Below, piece after piece: positions 32,424 to 42,950 of a stretch of DNA of 64,000 nt. Every line of letters begins with the position of its first letter. Within the stretch, counting starts at the first letter, position 1. The position numbers and the translations under genes were made by a program. The DNA comes from Gnetum montanum. Its lineage: Eukaryota; Streptophyta; Gnetopsida; Gnetales; Gnetaceae. The notes beneath the pieces are model-generated. The model made no database searches and had not been told where the DNA came from. It was given only the letters and a program-made list of their open reading frames with translations. The DNA is taken from positions 1,044,959 through 1,108,958 of the forward strand of contig MNCI01011532.1 of the NCBI GenBank assembly GCA_015680685.1, in the 5' to 3' direction.

Positions 32424-32672
32424 ATGTTAAAAAATCAGTTGTATGAATTGGCGTAGAAGTGTGGCTTGGACCTGCCGTTGTATTACTATATCAGAGAGGG
32501 TCTAAATTACAATCCGCACTTCAAGGCTGTGGTGAGCTTCGAAGGAAGAACATACTCAAGTTCACTGTATTTCAGCACGCTGTGGTGTGCCAAAGAGGCG
32601 GCCATGAAGGAAGCACTAGAGGCAGTGACGGAAAGAAAGAGGTGGTCACGAAGGAAGCACGAGAGGTGGTGA
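32424..32672 (+). pseudogene. First dsRNA-binding domain of a DRB-like protein (plant HYL1/DRB family)
   Basis: From the ATG at 32424 the frame reads MLKNQLYELA, a TAG stop (32454), then KCGLDLPLYYYIREGLNYNP, HFKAVVSFEGRTYSS, FSTLWCAKEAAMKEALEAV. This follows the plant DRB first dsRBD order: YKNQLQELA at the very N-terminus, LPxYxxIREGPxHxPxFKAxV, then a final helix TLxxAExxAAxxAL. The stop replaces the usual Gln (CAG to TAG). DRB proteins assist Dicer-like enzymes in small-RNA pathways. After the domain the frame runs into a local repeat (AAGGAAGCAC twice, 32600-32690) and stops at 32672. No second dsRBD is seen before the pararetrovirus begins at 32811. It is either a pseudogene or a first exon with one nonsense change. 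Confidence 0.65.
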
Positions 32673-32810
32673 TGGAAAGAAAACTGGGTGGTGATGGAAA
32701 GAGAACTCTTGGAAATGGACTCAGGTATGAGCAAGAATTTATAGTAGTAAATGGTGATCAGGAGTGGACTGCCACTGCCAAGGTATACCACCACAGCGTT
32801 TAGACTAGGA

Positions 32811-32948
32811 TTTAACATCTGAATATGATGCATACTTTGAATATCTTAGGCCGACACTTCCTGGGACAAAAAGAAGAACTCAGGTGAAACTCAAACCACC
32901 TAAGTTTCTTGATTATGATCCTTTACAAAATCCCAGTATCCTGGAACA
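32811..32948 (+). pseudogene. Movement protein C-terminal end, left copy
   Basis: The frame contains YFEYLRPTLPGTKRRTQVKL and FLDYDPLQNP, nearly the same as the end of the movement protein at 39385-39490. The two copies mark the overlap of the linearised circle. The left copy then continues into the next part of the viral coding region, whereas the right copy breaks off into flanking sequence after TTACAAAATC. Confidence 0.8.
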
Positions 32949-33171
32949 GTGAATTTCACTGCAAATCAAAGACAGAAAGAAATAGAAAATGTTAAAAATG
33001 AGTTAGACAAATTGAAGATACCATATGAAAATCAATCTTCTGAAGAATCTATTTCTGGATCCATTTTAGGAATAGATCCATCTTGTCAACATAGGGAACT
33101 AACGCAGATAGATTCTCATTATAAATGTAAGGAATGCGATGCCTTGATATCTCGTGGTCTTAATATCTCAT
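32949..33171 (+). pseudogene. Viral segment with zinc-ribbon-like motif
   Basis: A 74-residue open stretch follows the movement-protein end. Its first half is helical and charged (RQKEIENVKNELDKLKIPYE). Its end has CQHREL, then HYKCKECDALI, a C-x-H...C-x2-C arrangement like a small zinc ribbon. I do not recognise a named caulimovirid domain here. A frameshift near 33160 leads into the next stretch. Confidence 0.4.
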
Positions 33172-34835
33172 GATATCCATACTAATGTAAAAGAAGAAGA
33201 GAATCCAACACAAGAAAATCAGAAAAAACAAAAAGCAGAAGAATTAAAAAAGAAAGAAGAAGAATATCCGAAGAAATTCTTAGAAATTGAAAAGGAAAAA
33301 TTAGGATCAGGAACAGCAGCAACTACCTCAGGAGTCTATACTTCTATACAAACAGCACCATCAGGAACATATTCCATATATAATATGAAAACGAAAATGA
33401 GAAGAATAGAAGAAAAATTAGAACAAATAGTAGAAAAAGCAAGATTAAAACAAGTTGAAAGAAAAATGAAAGGTGTAACCATTAATATGAATCAAGGGCA
33501 TGATGATGAATCATCATCAACTCAAAGTACCACAAGACCAGCATCTTATGATACTAAAGAAGAGTTATTAATGAAAGAATATGCCACATAAACACAAGCA
33601 ATAGATCCTGCTGATTTACATAATTTACAAATGAGAAAATCCGGATATAAACAACCAACGTTTATGATGGATAATAAAACTTTTAAAAGAAAGACAAGAT
33701 GTTTTAGATTCCATACAATCATTTTTAGATATCCAAATCTATTTAGAGCAAAAACAGCCTTACATAGCCATCGTAAATACGACATATAATTTTAGAAGTA
33801 TATTAAGGAGATGATGGAAACACATTCCTCCTAATATTAAATATAAATTAACTAATGCACCTACAATAATATTTCTTAATGCCATCATTAAGGAATTTAT
33901 AGGTATTAAAGTTAATGTAGAAACAGTCTATAGAGATAGATTTTTTAAAGCTAGGTTAGGAAGAATCCAAGATCTTCAAGTATACCTTGAAGAAATGGAA
34001 CAATGGTAGTACCATGGTAAACTAACCCATGAAGTTGTAGCTAAAGAACACTTAATAAGTTCTTTACCTCAACCATTTTGTAATAAGTATCTTAGTGAAC
34101 TTAAAAAGCAAAACTTAAATCTAGGCGAAATGAGTTTTGGTCAGATCAAACAATTATTGATAGATATGAATAGAGAATTGTGCTACAATGAACAAGCACA
34201 AAGACAAATGCAAGATTTGTCCAGAAGATTAGGTAAAAATTTATGTTTAGATTTGTGTCCAAAAGAGAAATACCAATGTTGTCCACCCAAGGATAAAAAA
34301 AAGAAAGGGTACAAAGAAATTTAAGAAACAAGCTTCTCATTAATGGAAAAGAAAGTTTCCTAAACAAGTTAAGCAATATCCAAGTCTATTTAGGAAGCGT
34401 CAACAAAACTTAAAACGGAAAGATATTAGATGTTATCTTTGTCAAGGTCCCCATTTTGCTACCCAATGTCTACAAAATGATAAACATCAAAAGAAAATCT
34501 ATTTCATTCAAAAATACAATTTGAATGAACAATTTTATGAATATCTTTCTAATGATAATATTCAGTATAATCCTGAGCTTGATATTCCTTTTCAATCTCA
34601 AAAAAATTATAATATTTATTCTCCCAAATCATCTTCTTCTACTGAAGACCACCCACTTTGCCATGAGGGGGAAGGCTCTACCAATTTTTTCACTTCAGAT
34701 GATTCAAAATCTAATGATTATTTATATTATGCCAATAATATGAATAGAATCAGGTCTTCATCATCTAGAATGTCTTCAAAAAGAGGAACTTTTGGAGGAA
34801 GAAAACCCTTAGGTTATCCTTATCGTACACCCTAG
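33154..34835 (+). pseudogene. Viral coat-protein region with zinc knuckle
   Basis: It starts with a lysine/glutamate-rich coiled stretch (33190-33300: KKQKAEELKKKEEEYPKKF). A core with several frame changes follows (33600-34330), including RDRFFKARLGRIQDLQVYL, LISSLPQPFCNKYLSELKK and a basic cysteine-rich end (CLDLCPKEKYQCCPPKDKKKK). At 34431-34470 there is a nucleic-acid-binding knuckle CYLCQGPHFATQC (C-x2-C-x3-H-x4-C; the usual spacing is C-x2-C-x4-H-x4-C). The order (coil, core, basic stretch, knuckle) is that of caulimovirid capsid proteins, which enclose the viral DNA. At least three frameshifts or stops are present. Confidence 0.7.
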
Positions 34836-35329
34836 ATCCCTTCTCCAACACCATCTTTACCTAATCCATATGAAGAACAATTAGATGACCAAATAAATAA
34901 TCTAAAAAAGGATATTAGTATCTTAAAAGAAAAATTAAAAAATACGCCACTAGATAATATTACTAAATATATGCAAATAGAAAATCTCATAGGTAAGAAA
35001 AAATAAGAATATCAAAAATTGAGACAATTAAAAAGAGAACAAGATATATTCTTAGATGCTCAACCAGATCATTCTATGGAAGAAATAGAAGATGAGCTAG
35101 AAGAATATATGCAAGAACATGAGAAAGGTAAACAAGTAGAAACCTGATTCCACAACAAGAGGAATAATAAGAATGTCCATATATCCTAGAAATATCAGAC
35201 AAGGTAGATAAATCCATATGGCGAACCCATAGGATTAAACAACTTCAACAATTCATGAAATGGGTAGAGCAAGAATTAGAATAGTTACAACTTGAAGAGG
35301 AAAGTGAGCAAAGAAAACAATATGAAATT
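34836..35329 (+). pseudogene. Viral linker between coat protein and protease
   Basis: Degenerate coding sequence, highly charged, with predicted helices (LDDQINNLKKDISILKEKLK) and stops at several places. No domain recognised. Confidence 0.4.
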
Positions 35330-35600
35330 GAAAAAAAAAAACAAATCACCCCATTTCTATCAATATAAATAAAGGAAAACCAATACATTGATGCCTTAAT
35401 AAATTCTGGTGTAGAAGTATCTATAGCCTGAAAATGTATCATTCTAGAATATCCGTGGATAGATAGGAAACCCTTTATAGTTAGTTTTGAGAAATTAGAT
35501 AAACAAATAACTAAAGATACTAAGTTGCTAATCAAAACACCTTTAGGTAATATAATTTATTTTGATATAAATTAGATAGATTGGTTAGCTTATGATATGA
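35330..35600 (+). pseudogene. Viral aspartic protease remnant
   Basis: The segment at about 35385-35425 reads YIDALINSGVEVSIA, the retropepsin active-site loop. Asn stands where the catalytic Asp is expected (NSG instead of DSG or DTG). The flap and second half follow (TKLLIKTPLGNIIYFDI, then WLAYDMIIGVDSLSQFEP, the family GxDxL-type end). Three in-frame TAG or TGA stops lie inside. The protease would process the viral polyprotein; this copy cannot. Confidence 0.65.
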
Positions 35601-36425
35601 TAATAGGTGTTGATAGCTTAAGTCAATTTGAACCTTATCAAGTTACAAAAGATAAGATATATTTAGATAAATATGTTTATCCTAGAAAATTTTATCCCTT
35701 ATCCAGATTTGACCATCATGAGTCAAAACCCATAAAAACAACAAAATGGGTCATTAATCAAATACATCAAAAGAATGATGAGTTTCAACAAATAAAGCAA
35801 AAAATATTAACCGTGGCCAGTGAAGATCCCTCAACTTTCAAACACAGAAAGGAACATTGGTGTCACATCGATCTAATGGATAATGTTAAAGTAAAAGCCA
35901 AAGCCCATCATATTGGGATGTCCCTAGAACTGAGAGAAGAATGCGAGACTGAAATTAAACAATTATTAGAAAAAGGTTTTATCACTCCCAGTACTAGGAT
36001 GTTTACTTGTGTAGCATTTTACGTAAATAAAAGAGTGGAGTTAACTAGAGGAAAGGAAAGACTAGTAGTAAATTATAAACCACTTAATGATATTCAAACC
36101 AGTTCAACATCCCATACCCTCTAAAGATGACCTTTCTCAATGTCTCAAAAATACTCCCATCTATTCTAAATTCAATCTTAAAATCAAGCTTCTGGCAAAT
36201 ACAAATCTATCCTGAGGATAGATGGAAGACAACTTTCATAGTACCTGGAGTATTATTCCAATGGAATGTTCTATCATTCGGAATCAAGACAACATCCTTC
36301 ATATTTCAACAATGTATGGATAAAAGTTTTAAGGAATATAATTTTATATTAGTCTATATTGATTATATATTAATTATGTCAAAAAAATGTGCAACAACAT
36401 TTAGAACATTTAAATAAATTTTATG
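35600..36425 (+). pseudogene. Viral reverse transcriptase
   Basis: The open stretch 35597-36124 holds the connection from protease and the fingers of RT (CETEIKQLLEKGFITPSTRM, then GKERLVVNYKPLND). After a frameshift at about 36120, the stretch 36127-36417 holds FWQIQIYPEDRWKTTFI, NVLSFGIKTTSFIFQQCMD and the active-site box LVYIDYILIMS at 36352-36380. The box should be YIDD, so the second catalytic Asp is changed to Tyr. The motif order (F.I.L.PE.R..TAF, then PFGLK.AP..FQ..MD) is that of caulimovirid RT, which copies pregenomic RNA into DNA. Inactive. Confidence 0.8.
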
Positions 36426-36439
36426 ATTTAGTTTATTAG

Positions 36440-37174
36440 AATGGTTTAGTATTGTCACCATCTGAAAAGAAGATAGAGATCAAAGTAGAAATGGTCAAAT
36501 TTCATGGCATGAAAATTACTCATGGGAAAATACACCTGCAAGACCACATTTTAACATCCATTCAAAATTTTCCTGACGAATTAAAGGAAAAGAAACAATT
36601 GCAACATTTTTTAGGATGTTTAAATTATATATCTGGATTCTATAAAGATTTAGCTAAGGATAGAAAGATCCTTAATGAACAACTCACAAAAGATGCAAGT
36701 ACATGGACCCAACAACATACTCTCATAGTCAAGAGATTGAAAGAATAGTGTAAGAATTTACTTCAACTCAGACTACCGACAAATGGAACTCTTATCTTAG
36801 AAACAGATGTTTTAGAAGAATTTTGGGGAGCTGTACTTAAAGAAGATTTAGATGGTATAATCTAAGTATGTTGATACACAAGTGGCAAATTCAATAACTT
36901 GGAGAAAAATTACCATAGTACCCATAAAAAGCTATTAGCTATAATTAAGGGTATTGAAAAATTTAAACTATTCCTCCAAGAAAAAAGGTTCATTGTTCGA
37001 AGCGATCTCAAACATTTTGACAAGTATCTTCAAGTAAAAAACATTAACAAAGTTGCACATCCTAGATTAATTAGATGGATTTTGTTATTAGCAAACTTTA
37101 ATTTTGATAGTCAAGATATTAATGGATCAAAGAATGCTCTGGCAAACTTTCTGACAAGAGAATTTCATGTTTGA
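36440..37174 (+). pseudogene. Viral RT thumb/connection and RNase H
   Basis: 36452-36748 reads FHGMKITHGKIHLQDHIL, then LKEKKQLQHFLGCLNYISGF, the pararetroviral RT connection (family LQxFLGxLNYxxxFI). Around 36800 LILETDVLEEFWGAVLKED is the first RNase H block (family DAS...WGAVL, with the acidic residue shifted). 36899-37174 reads EKNYHSTHKKLLAIIKGIEK and FIVRSDLKHF (second Asp), then SKNALANFLTREFHV, with a final acidic residue lost. The order and the TRE end match caulimovirids. Stops at about 36748 and 36865 break it. Confidence 0.75.
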
Positions 37175-38016
37175 CTAATGTATTTTGTGTATGTACAAAT
37201 TTACTCATACAGGAAGGTTGGCAAAGAAGATACAGTAGAAGATTACATGGTTGTAATCTTACTAATAATTATTTACATTTAGTTGAAGCTAAAAGATTTA
37301 GGATTGATCATATGTTCCAATGGAATTAGTTCTGTAATGTGAATAAAAGTTTGCATGTTTGGACTAGTGTTACCCATGCATCCTATGGAAGTTCCCAACC
37401 TGATGGTTCATGGCAAAAACTTGCATTAAAAACCTTAGTCAATTTTAGGAACCTTGACTTTGAGAATGTTTATCTAGAGTGTATTCATAATTGGCCACTC
37501 TACCATCCCAATCCATATCATGTTAATCATATTAACTTTGATTCTAGTTGCAGGAAACATGATTCATTCTTAGAATGGTGAAACAATTTTGGCTACACTC
37601 CTCAATATTTTGCTCAAGGTTATCCTTCAAATTTAATTAGAACCAACCAAAGAAAAGATAATGGTGGATTAACATATTTCACCCATATCCAGTCTCTTGC
37701 ATGGCATCTACTTCATAAAGAGATTGATGCTCTAGCATATTTCCTAGCCTCCACTTTCAGTCACCACCTGGATTACCAAAATCCATGGGCTTATGCATGG
37801 TACGAGGATATTTACATTGCAATGGACATTGACATCCTAGAACACTGTAGAAGGAATAGAAGATACCCACTTACTCTAGAACTATACAACATCAATCCAA
37901 AATATTGCCACCTAAGGGAACATTATGGGGTCCACATGCATGAATTCCTTCTCCATGATGATCCACTACCTGGTGAAGTATTCAATGTAGATAAGACTAA
38001 CGATGGGTCAGACTAA
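37175..38016 (+). pseudogene. Unassigned viral ORF downstream of RNase H
   Basis: A frame of about 270 codons with only two internal stops lies between RNase H and the promoter. It contains SYGSSQPDGSWQKLALKTLV, HNWPLYHPNPYHVNHI, TYFTHIQSLAWHLLHKEIDA, NPWAYAWYEDIYIAMDIDIL and ends LPGEVFNVDKTNDGSD. It is rich in Trp, Tyr and His. I recognise no domain. Position suggests an equivalent of the downstream ORF of some endogenous caulimovirids or of a transactivator gene, but sequence does not show this. It is less damaged than the polymerase. Confidence 0.5.
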
Positions 38017-38201
38017 AATAAGCCACCTATCTGGCTTATATTAAAAGTAGTGCAATAATAGAGTCTATATTATGGCTTTGGAATCAATTCGAATTCTTCA
38101 GATTAGATAAGTTTGGTGTGTTGTCTAGTTTCAAAACCCTAGCTGAGTCAGCCAATGGTTCATGCTTATCTTCAAGGTATCTGGTATGCACCTTGGAGTA
38201 G

Positions 38202-38210
38202 TATAAATAG
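38202..38210 (+). promoter_or_regulatory. TATA box of the viral pregenomic RNA promoter
   Basis: TATAAATAG, about 190 bases before the primer site and 120 before the polyA signal, the usual caulimovirid spacing. Confidence 0.7.
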
Positions 38211-38330
38211 GTGTGCTCTTGTTAGTAGGAGACATCATTCAAGACAACCTGAGTGAAGCATAGTGCTCAATAGAAGCATTCTGAATAAGCATTCCCTACA
38301 AGTTTGTAAATTTCTGTTGCAGTTGTGTGT

Positions 38331-38336
38331 AATAAA
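38331..38336 (+). promoter_or_regulatory. Viral polyadenylation signal
   Basis: AATAAA about 120 bases downstream of the TATA box. In caulimovirids a polyA signal placed just after the start gives a terminally redundant RNA. Confidence 0.6.
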
Positions 38337-38393
38337 GAGAGTTTCTTTCATCACTTTTGCTATTCAGTGGTGAAACGTTGTGCACTACGAAAA

Positions 38394-38406
38394 TGGTATC
38401 AGAGCC
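38394..38406 (+). other. Primer-binding site for initiator tRNA-Met
   Basis: TGGTATCAGAGCC is complementary to the 3' end of plant initiator tRNA-Met, the primer used by all Caulimoviridae to start minus-strand DNA. By convention it defines position 1 of the viral genome. Confidence 0.9.
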
Positions 38407-38619
38407 ATGAGCCCTAATTTACCATAGTTCGATCTATGATAATCCAAATTTTTGTAGGAAGTGTGTAAGATCTGTATCATTGTGGAGAGAACCAAACGCT
38501 GAATTAGTAAGACGAGTGCGCATGAGAAGAGTGTTCTTCTATGTGAACTAATCGTTGGAAGCCTGTAGTGTTGTGTTGAGATGGTGCCAATTCATTGGAA
38601 GTAAGTCATGCTATAAGAC

Positions 38620-39490
38620 CTAAGAGAGGAGGCTATAAGACGTGCAGAGAGGCAACATCATCGTCAACAAACTAGAATGGCTAATACTTCAAGTTTAACA
38701 GGTGCCAATTCTTATGTTCAACGTCTTTCTAGATTCTGTAGTACTTCTAATGGTACTGAACCCTTACTAGTTCATAAAAGGTCTAAACTTTATCAGAAGT
38801 CTAGTTTAGAATGGTTAAAATCTTATAAAGAAATGTATCTTTAGGAATGTGATCTAGAGATTTCAAGTTCAGGTTTACGTCTTGTTTGTTTAAGATTGTT
38901 TAGTACAATAGAATGTAACAAGTGGATTAAGGAAGGTTATAATTATGTCCATCTAGTAGAACTATCAATACACATCCATCCTCACTTCAACTATCGATTG
39001 AAAAACCCTTACTAGTTAGCATGAATAGATCAAAGATTTAGAAATTTTAAGAATTCTATAATAACGCAAGCCAAAGGAACTCTTGAAACGGATGCATTAA
39101 TAGTAACAATCCCAAATTTTACTTTTTCACTTCATGATCCACATATTAGTAAGAGTCTAATGCTAATCGTATATATACGAATAGATATGCATGACTGAAA
39201 AATCTATGCAACAATAGGTACTAGGTTATGTTTTAAATTATTTAATTCTACAAGTATCCAAACCCTATTACCCTTTGGAGATCGAAAGGTCCAAGTTGGC
39301 ACTACCAACCTAGAATATGGTGTAAACATAGACACTAAGAGTCTGCCTATTCATATGCAATATCCAAATTTAACATCTAACTATGCTACATACTTTGAAT
39401 ATCTTAGGTTAACACCTACTAGAACAAAAAGAAGAACTTAGGTGAAACTCAAGCCACCTAAGTTTCTTGATTATGATCCTTTACAAAATC
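38620..39490 (+). pseudogene. Viral movement protein (30K superfamily-like)
   Basis: A frame opens just after a short ATG-stop (38612) with REEAIRRAERQHHRQQTRMA, a basic N-terminus typical of caulimovirid polyproteins, with an ATG at 38677. It continues SRFCSTSNGTEPLLVHKRSK, SSGLRLVCLRLFS and YNYVHLVELSIHIHPHF, then IVTIPNFTFSLHDPHISKSL and LEYGVNIDTKSLPIHM. The spacing of these hydrophobic strands fits a caulimovirid movement protein, which widens plasmodesmata. Five or more internal stops are seen. It ends where the segment repeats the left terminus, then breaks into host sequence. Confidence 0.7.
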
Positions 39491-40259
39491 TGGATAAATT
39501 TTGATGAACTGTTCACGTTGGATTGGGAAGCAAGTACAAAAGCACAATGGATATGTATTTCATAATTTCCAATGAAATGTTGTCAAGATTTGTGATCTGT
39601 ACGTATACATTGAAATAGCCATCTTGCCTTGCCTTGTATTATTCTTTCCTTGTTCTTGATGTGTAGATTGCCTATCTTCTCCTATTCTGAATCTTACTAG
39701 AAACTTCAATGAATCTTACTAGAAACTTCATTTCATTATTAAGTGGCCAACAAAAAATCAAGATTCATGGCATCGGCCTAACATAGACCACAAAAAACAA
39801 AGGAGTACAAATGAATAGAAAAACACATGGAAATCAAGAAAAGGGCTACTTTGGTACCCGAAGGCAGAAATCAAATTTGGGATGGGAAGTGCAAGGGAAA
39901 GATTGCATTTCAATGGATTGGCCTTTGGGAGCATCAAAGGTTTCTTCGTGACTCACACATTCACATGTGTTTATTGGTCATTGTTGGTTTTTGCTCTTTT
40001 TCTCATCTCTACTTAAAAATAAAAAATAAAAAATAAAACAAGGCCATCCTCATGGTCACGAGTCATGAACATGATGATAGATGGATGCTTCTTCAACTTT
40101 TTTTTTTGAAATGTATTTGCTTATGAGTCAAAAAAACCCACCAACATGGCCAATGTCCATTACAAGCTCATGGTGCTTTGTTTTCACTTTTCCCTTTATC
40201 ATGACTAGTGCTGATTCCCCAGTGTTCAAAAGGTTTTCGATAATCGTAGGTGAGGTGAG
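39491..40259. other. Flank between pararetrovirus and element D
   Basis: No recognisable gene. A 69-residue open stretch at 39827-40036 has no family features. A short near-duplication (TCTTACTAGAAACTTCA twice, 39699-39730) is present. No continuation of the DRB-like protein was found here. Confidence 0.4.
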
Positions 40260-41602
40260 TGTTGATGCATAAATTTTGGTTGCACCAACACCAAGAAAGA
40301 AAACTCGTTTTAGGAGACTATTGCCTAGGGTGTCTCCCATATGGGTACAAAAACCTAGGAATAGTCTCAATTGGAGAGGGCTACATGGCCTTTTGCGAAT
40401 AATAAACTAAAAAAAACCCTTGAATTTAAATTAAATAATTATCCTGAATACAATGAGTAACTAAAGAAATAAATTTTCCCTGGTCTCATCGTTTCACCAG
40501 CCACATGCACTGCTTGGAATGCTATCACCATAGAGAGGAAGAGGGAGTGAGGAGGAGGAGAAAAAAGAAAAAGAGAGACTAATTGTTGCAGTTTGCATTG
40601 GGTAGCAGTCGTAGTTACTCAAAGCCTACCGTCGTTTGCCACCTTTTGTGCACTATCTTAGAGAGAAAGATTGTCCACCCATGTTTGCACCACCGAGATA
40701 AGTTGTCAGTCCAAAGAAAATCATAAGTCTTGCGTCTTACACATGGGCTACACTGCTGTAGATAAAAGAAAAAGAGAGAGATAGAACCCTCCTGCATTGC
40801 TGTAGGGAGCCCAAGGGTCTAATTTTGATCCATTGGCTCCTACTTTGGACCCTCCTCGAAGATCAGCTAAAAGCCTATAAAATATAAGAAAATAAAGGAG
40901 GAAATCGTTGCCTCTAGAGAGGAAGCTACTCCCTCAAGATTGATAGTAAGAGCCCTTCCTCCCTCCCCAACTAATTTGTGTTTGCCTCTATTTATAGCCA
41001 TTGCGACCATCTCATAATGGTGCCCACATTCTATCATAACCGCTTGTCATGTTCCTATGGTAAATGCCACCGTGAATAGCCATTGCAACCACCATGCAAT
41101 TAGTATAGCCCATGTCCAACAGGTAATGCCCCATGAATGATCACAACTGCCATCATGAATGGCCACCACCTGGCCATTACTGCCCATGATCTCCAATTTA
41201 AGTACCCACCATGTGCTGCAAAAATAATTATGTAACCAGTCTACGTTATGTGAAGTATACATTTGCGAAGAACATTAGATGCCTTTATGTCATTTTATAA
41301 TGCCTCTGTTGACATCAACGTAAATCTCTGTCACTATGCTTATTTTTTTAATTGCCAACAGTTGCTGCATTGGACAATGACAATTTCAAGGCATGAATAT
41401 CAGTCTAAATAGAGACCAAGCCATGAATGTTGTTATTAATTGAGATTAGCAAAAGATTTGGAGATCCTAATTTAGCAATCTTTGATAGTAACATTCACTG
41501 TTACCATCCCTTGCATGATTTTTATAATGGTTATTGAGAGAGATAAATAGAGACGTTAATAATCATGACCCCATGAGAGCATTGGAAGTGTTAACATCAA
41601 CA
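40260..41602 (-). repeat. 3' LTR of element D
   Basis: 1343 bp, starting TGTTGATGCATAAATTTTGG and ending GTTAACATCAACA on plus, so an inverted TGTTGATG end pair is present. It holds blocks GCTATCACCATAGAGAGG, CTCTATTTATAGCCATTGC (TATA region on minus, about 40988) and GGTAATGCCCCA. It matches 49539-50718. Confidence 0.9.
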
Positions 41603-41617
41603 CTTAGCCCCCAAACT
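41603..41617 (-). other. Polypurine tract of element D
   Basis: Minus strand AGTTTGGGGGCTAAG directly before the 3' LTR, the primer for plus-strand DNA. Confidence 0.8.
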
Positions 41618-42950
41618 TTAATTGCATATAGGTGCAAGGAACAAGACCATAGAAATTTTAAAATGAGATGTAATTGAAAACATCACATAATGGTCAAATT
41701 GAAACTTGAAAGCAAACTATACTAATATGAACATGATTAAAATAACCATCTAATCAAAAGAGAACTAAATGCGAGCCACCCAAACCACACCATCTTATTT
41801 AATCGAACTCTAAACATATAATTTTATTATTTTAACTACATATATCTATATATAATTAAAATATAATTATGATTTCTTTCCCAATCTTCTTACAAAGTAA
41901 AAGTCAACAACATGTAGACTACTTTGAGCACAAGACCCATACTAAACTTAATGAGAGCATACTCACATTAGATTGTGGCTAGTTACAACTTTCAGATTTT
42001 TCCTTGAAACTTTTATTTTTTATTTTTTGACATTAAGAAATAAAATGGATTAAAAAGGATTATTTGCCCCCTTTATGATGAAAATAGGTTCAAAATTGGA
42101 AATGGAGGTTAAGGTGAGGATAGCTACTAGACCCCATCACACTTAAGAAATTATTACACTACCAATGAACACGGTCCTCACTTTTTTTTATTTTTATTTT
42201 CATTAGGATACTTTGCCCATGATGTACTTCATTCTTAAAGTAGGAATTCCAACATGAGTCTGGGCAATTAGCTGCACTGCCAATGAACATGATCTTTTTG
42301 AAAATTTGCCCATGGTGCAGTTCAACCCTTGTGTATGTGCCTTGATTATAATTTGATAGCATCATAGCAGGTCTTCTAGGTGGCTAAGGGTTCTCAAGTG
42401 GAGATGAACACACTTCACCTTGTTGTTCATAGGGTAACCATGGATCATCACACTTGAGGGCTAGGGCTTATGAGAAGGAAAATGGGTTTTCCAAGGTCAC
42501 CTAGTAATTATGGCTAACCATTCTCCAACATCATCTATGCTACACTCATATGATCATGATGATTACATGATAAGTTAGCACAAATCTCATGCTCCATAAT
42601 TCAACATAACTAAAGAAACTAAAACCTTGAAAAAGACTAGGAAGAATCAAAGCATTATTGAAATATATAGTATAAAAGAGATTTTATGTAATACTAATAA
42701 GAAATATTATATAACACATTATAGTAACATTATTCTCAATGGTGCTCTGATGACCCAAGCCTAGTAACTCAAAAGACCATAATGATTATCAAAATCATAT
42801 GCAATGAAAAAATCAAAACAATATGCCAAGAAAGAAATGATGGAAATGTAAAGAAAATATGCAAATACAACTATATACAAATAAAATGCATGGAAAAGAG
42901 GAAGAAAGCATGCAACTAAGAATCTACAAGTGCCCATGTGAGGTACCTGA
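41618..42950 (-). other. 3' noncoding region of element D
   Basis: No gene is seen. AT-rich, with a small internal repeat (CTACCAATGAACACGGTC and CTGCCAATGAACATGATC, about 42160 and 42280). From 42351 on it aligns with the 3' region of C. Confidence 0.6.

Larger units (their letters stand above)
32811..39490 (+). mobile_element. Endogenous pararetrovirus (Caulimoviridae-like), one circularly permuted genome unit
   Basis: In plus direction: movement-protein end, zinc-ribbon-like segment, coat-protein region with zinc knuckle, aspartic protease, RT, RNase H, an unassigned ORF, a TATA promoter, polyA signal, a tRNA-Met primer site, then the movement protein from its start. The segment 32811-32931 is repeated at 39369-39490, 6558 bases apart. 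A circular genome of about 6.56 kb was therefore opened inside the movement-protein gene, as expected if viral DNA was captured without its own integrase. No LTRs or integrase are present. All proteins carry stops, frameshifts or lost catalytic residues, so the copy is a dead fossil. The genus is not assigned; florendovirus-, petuvirus- or gymnosperm-type lineages are options. Confidence 0.85.

Noticed and set aside
32811-39490. A replication-competent virus
   Set aside because: Movement protein, coat protein, protease, RT and RNase H all carry stops, frameshifts or lost active-site residues.
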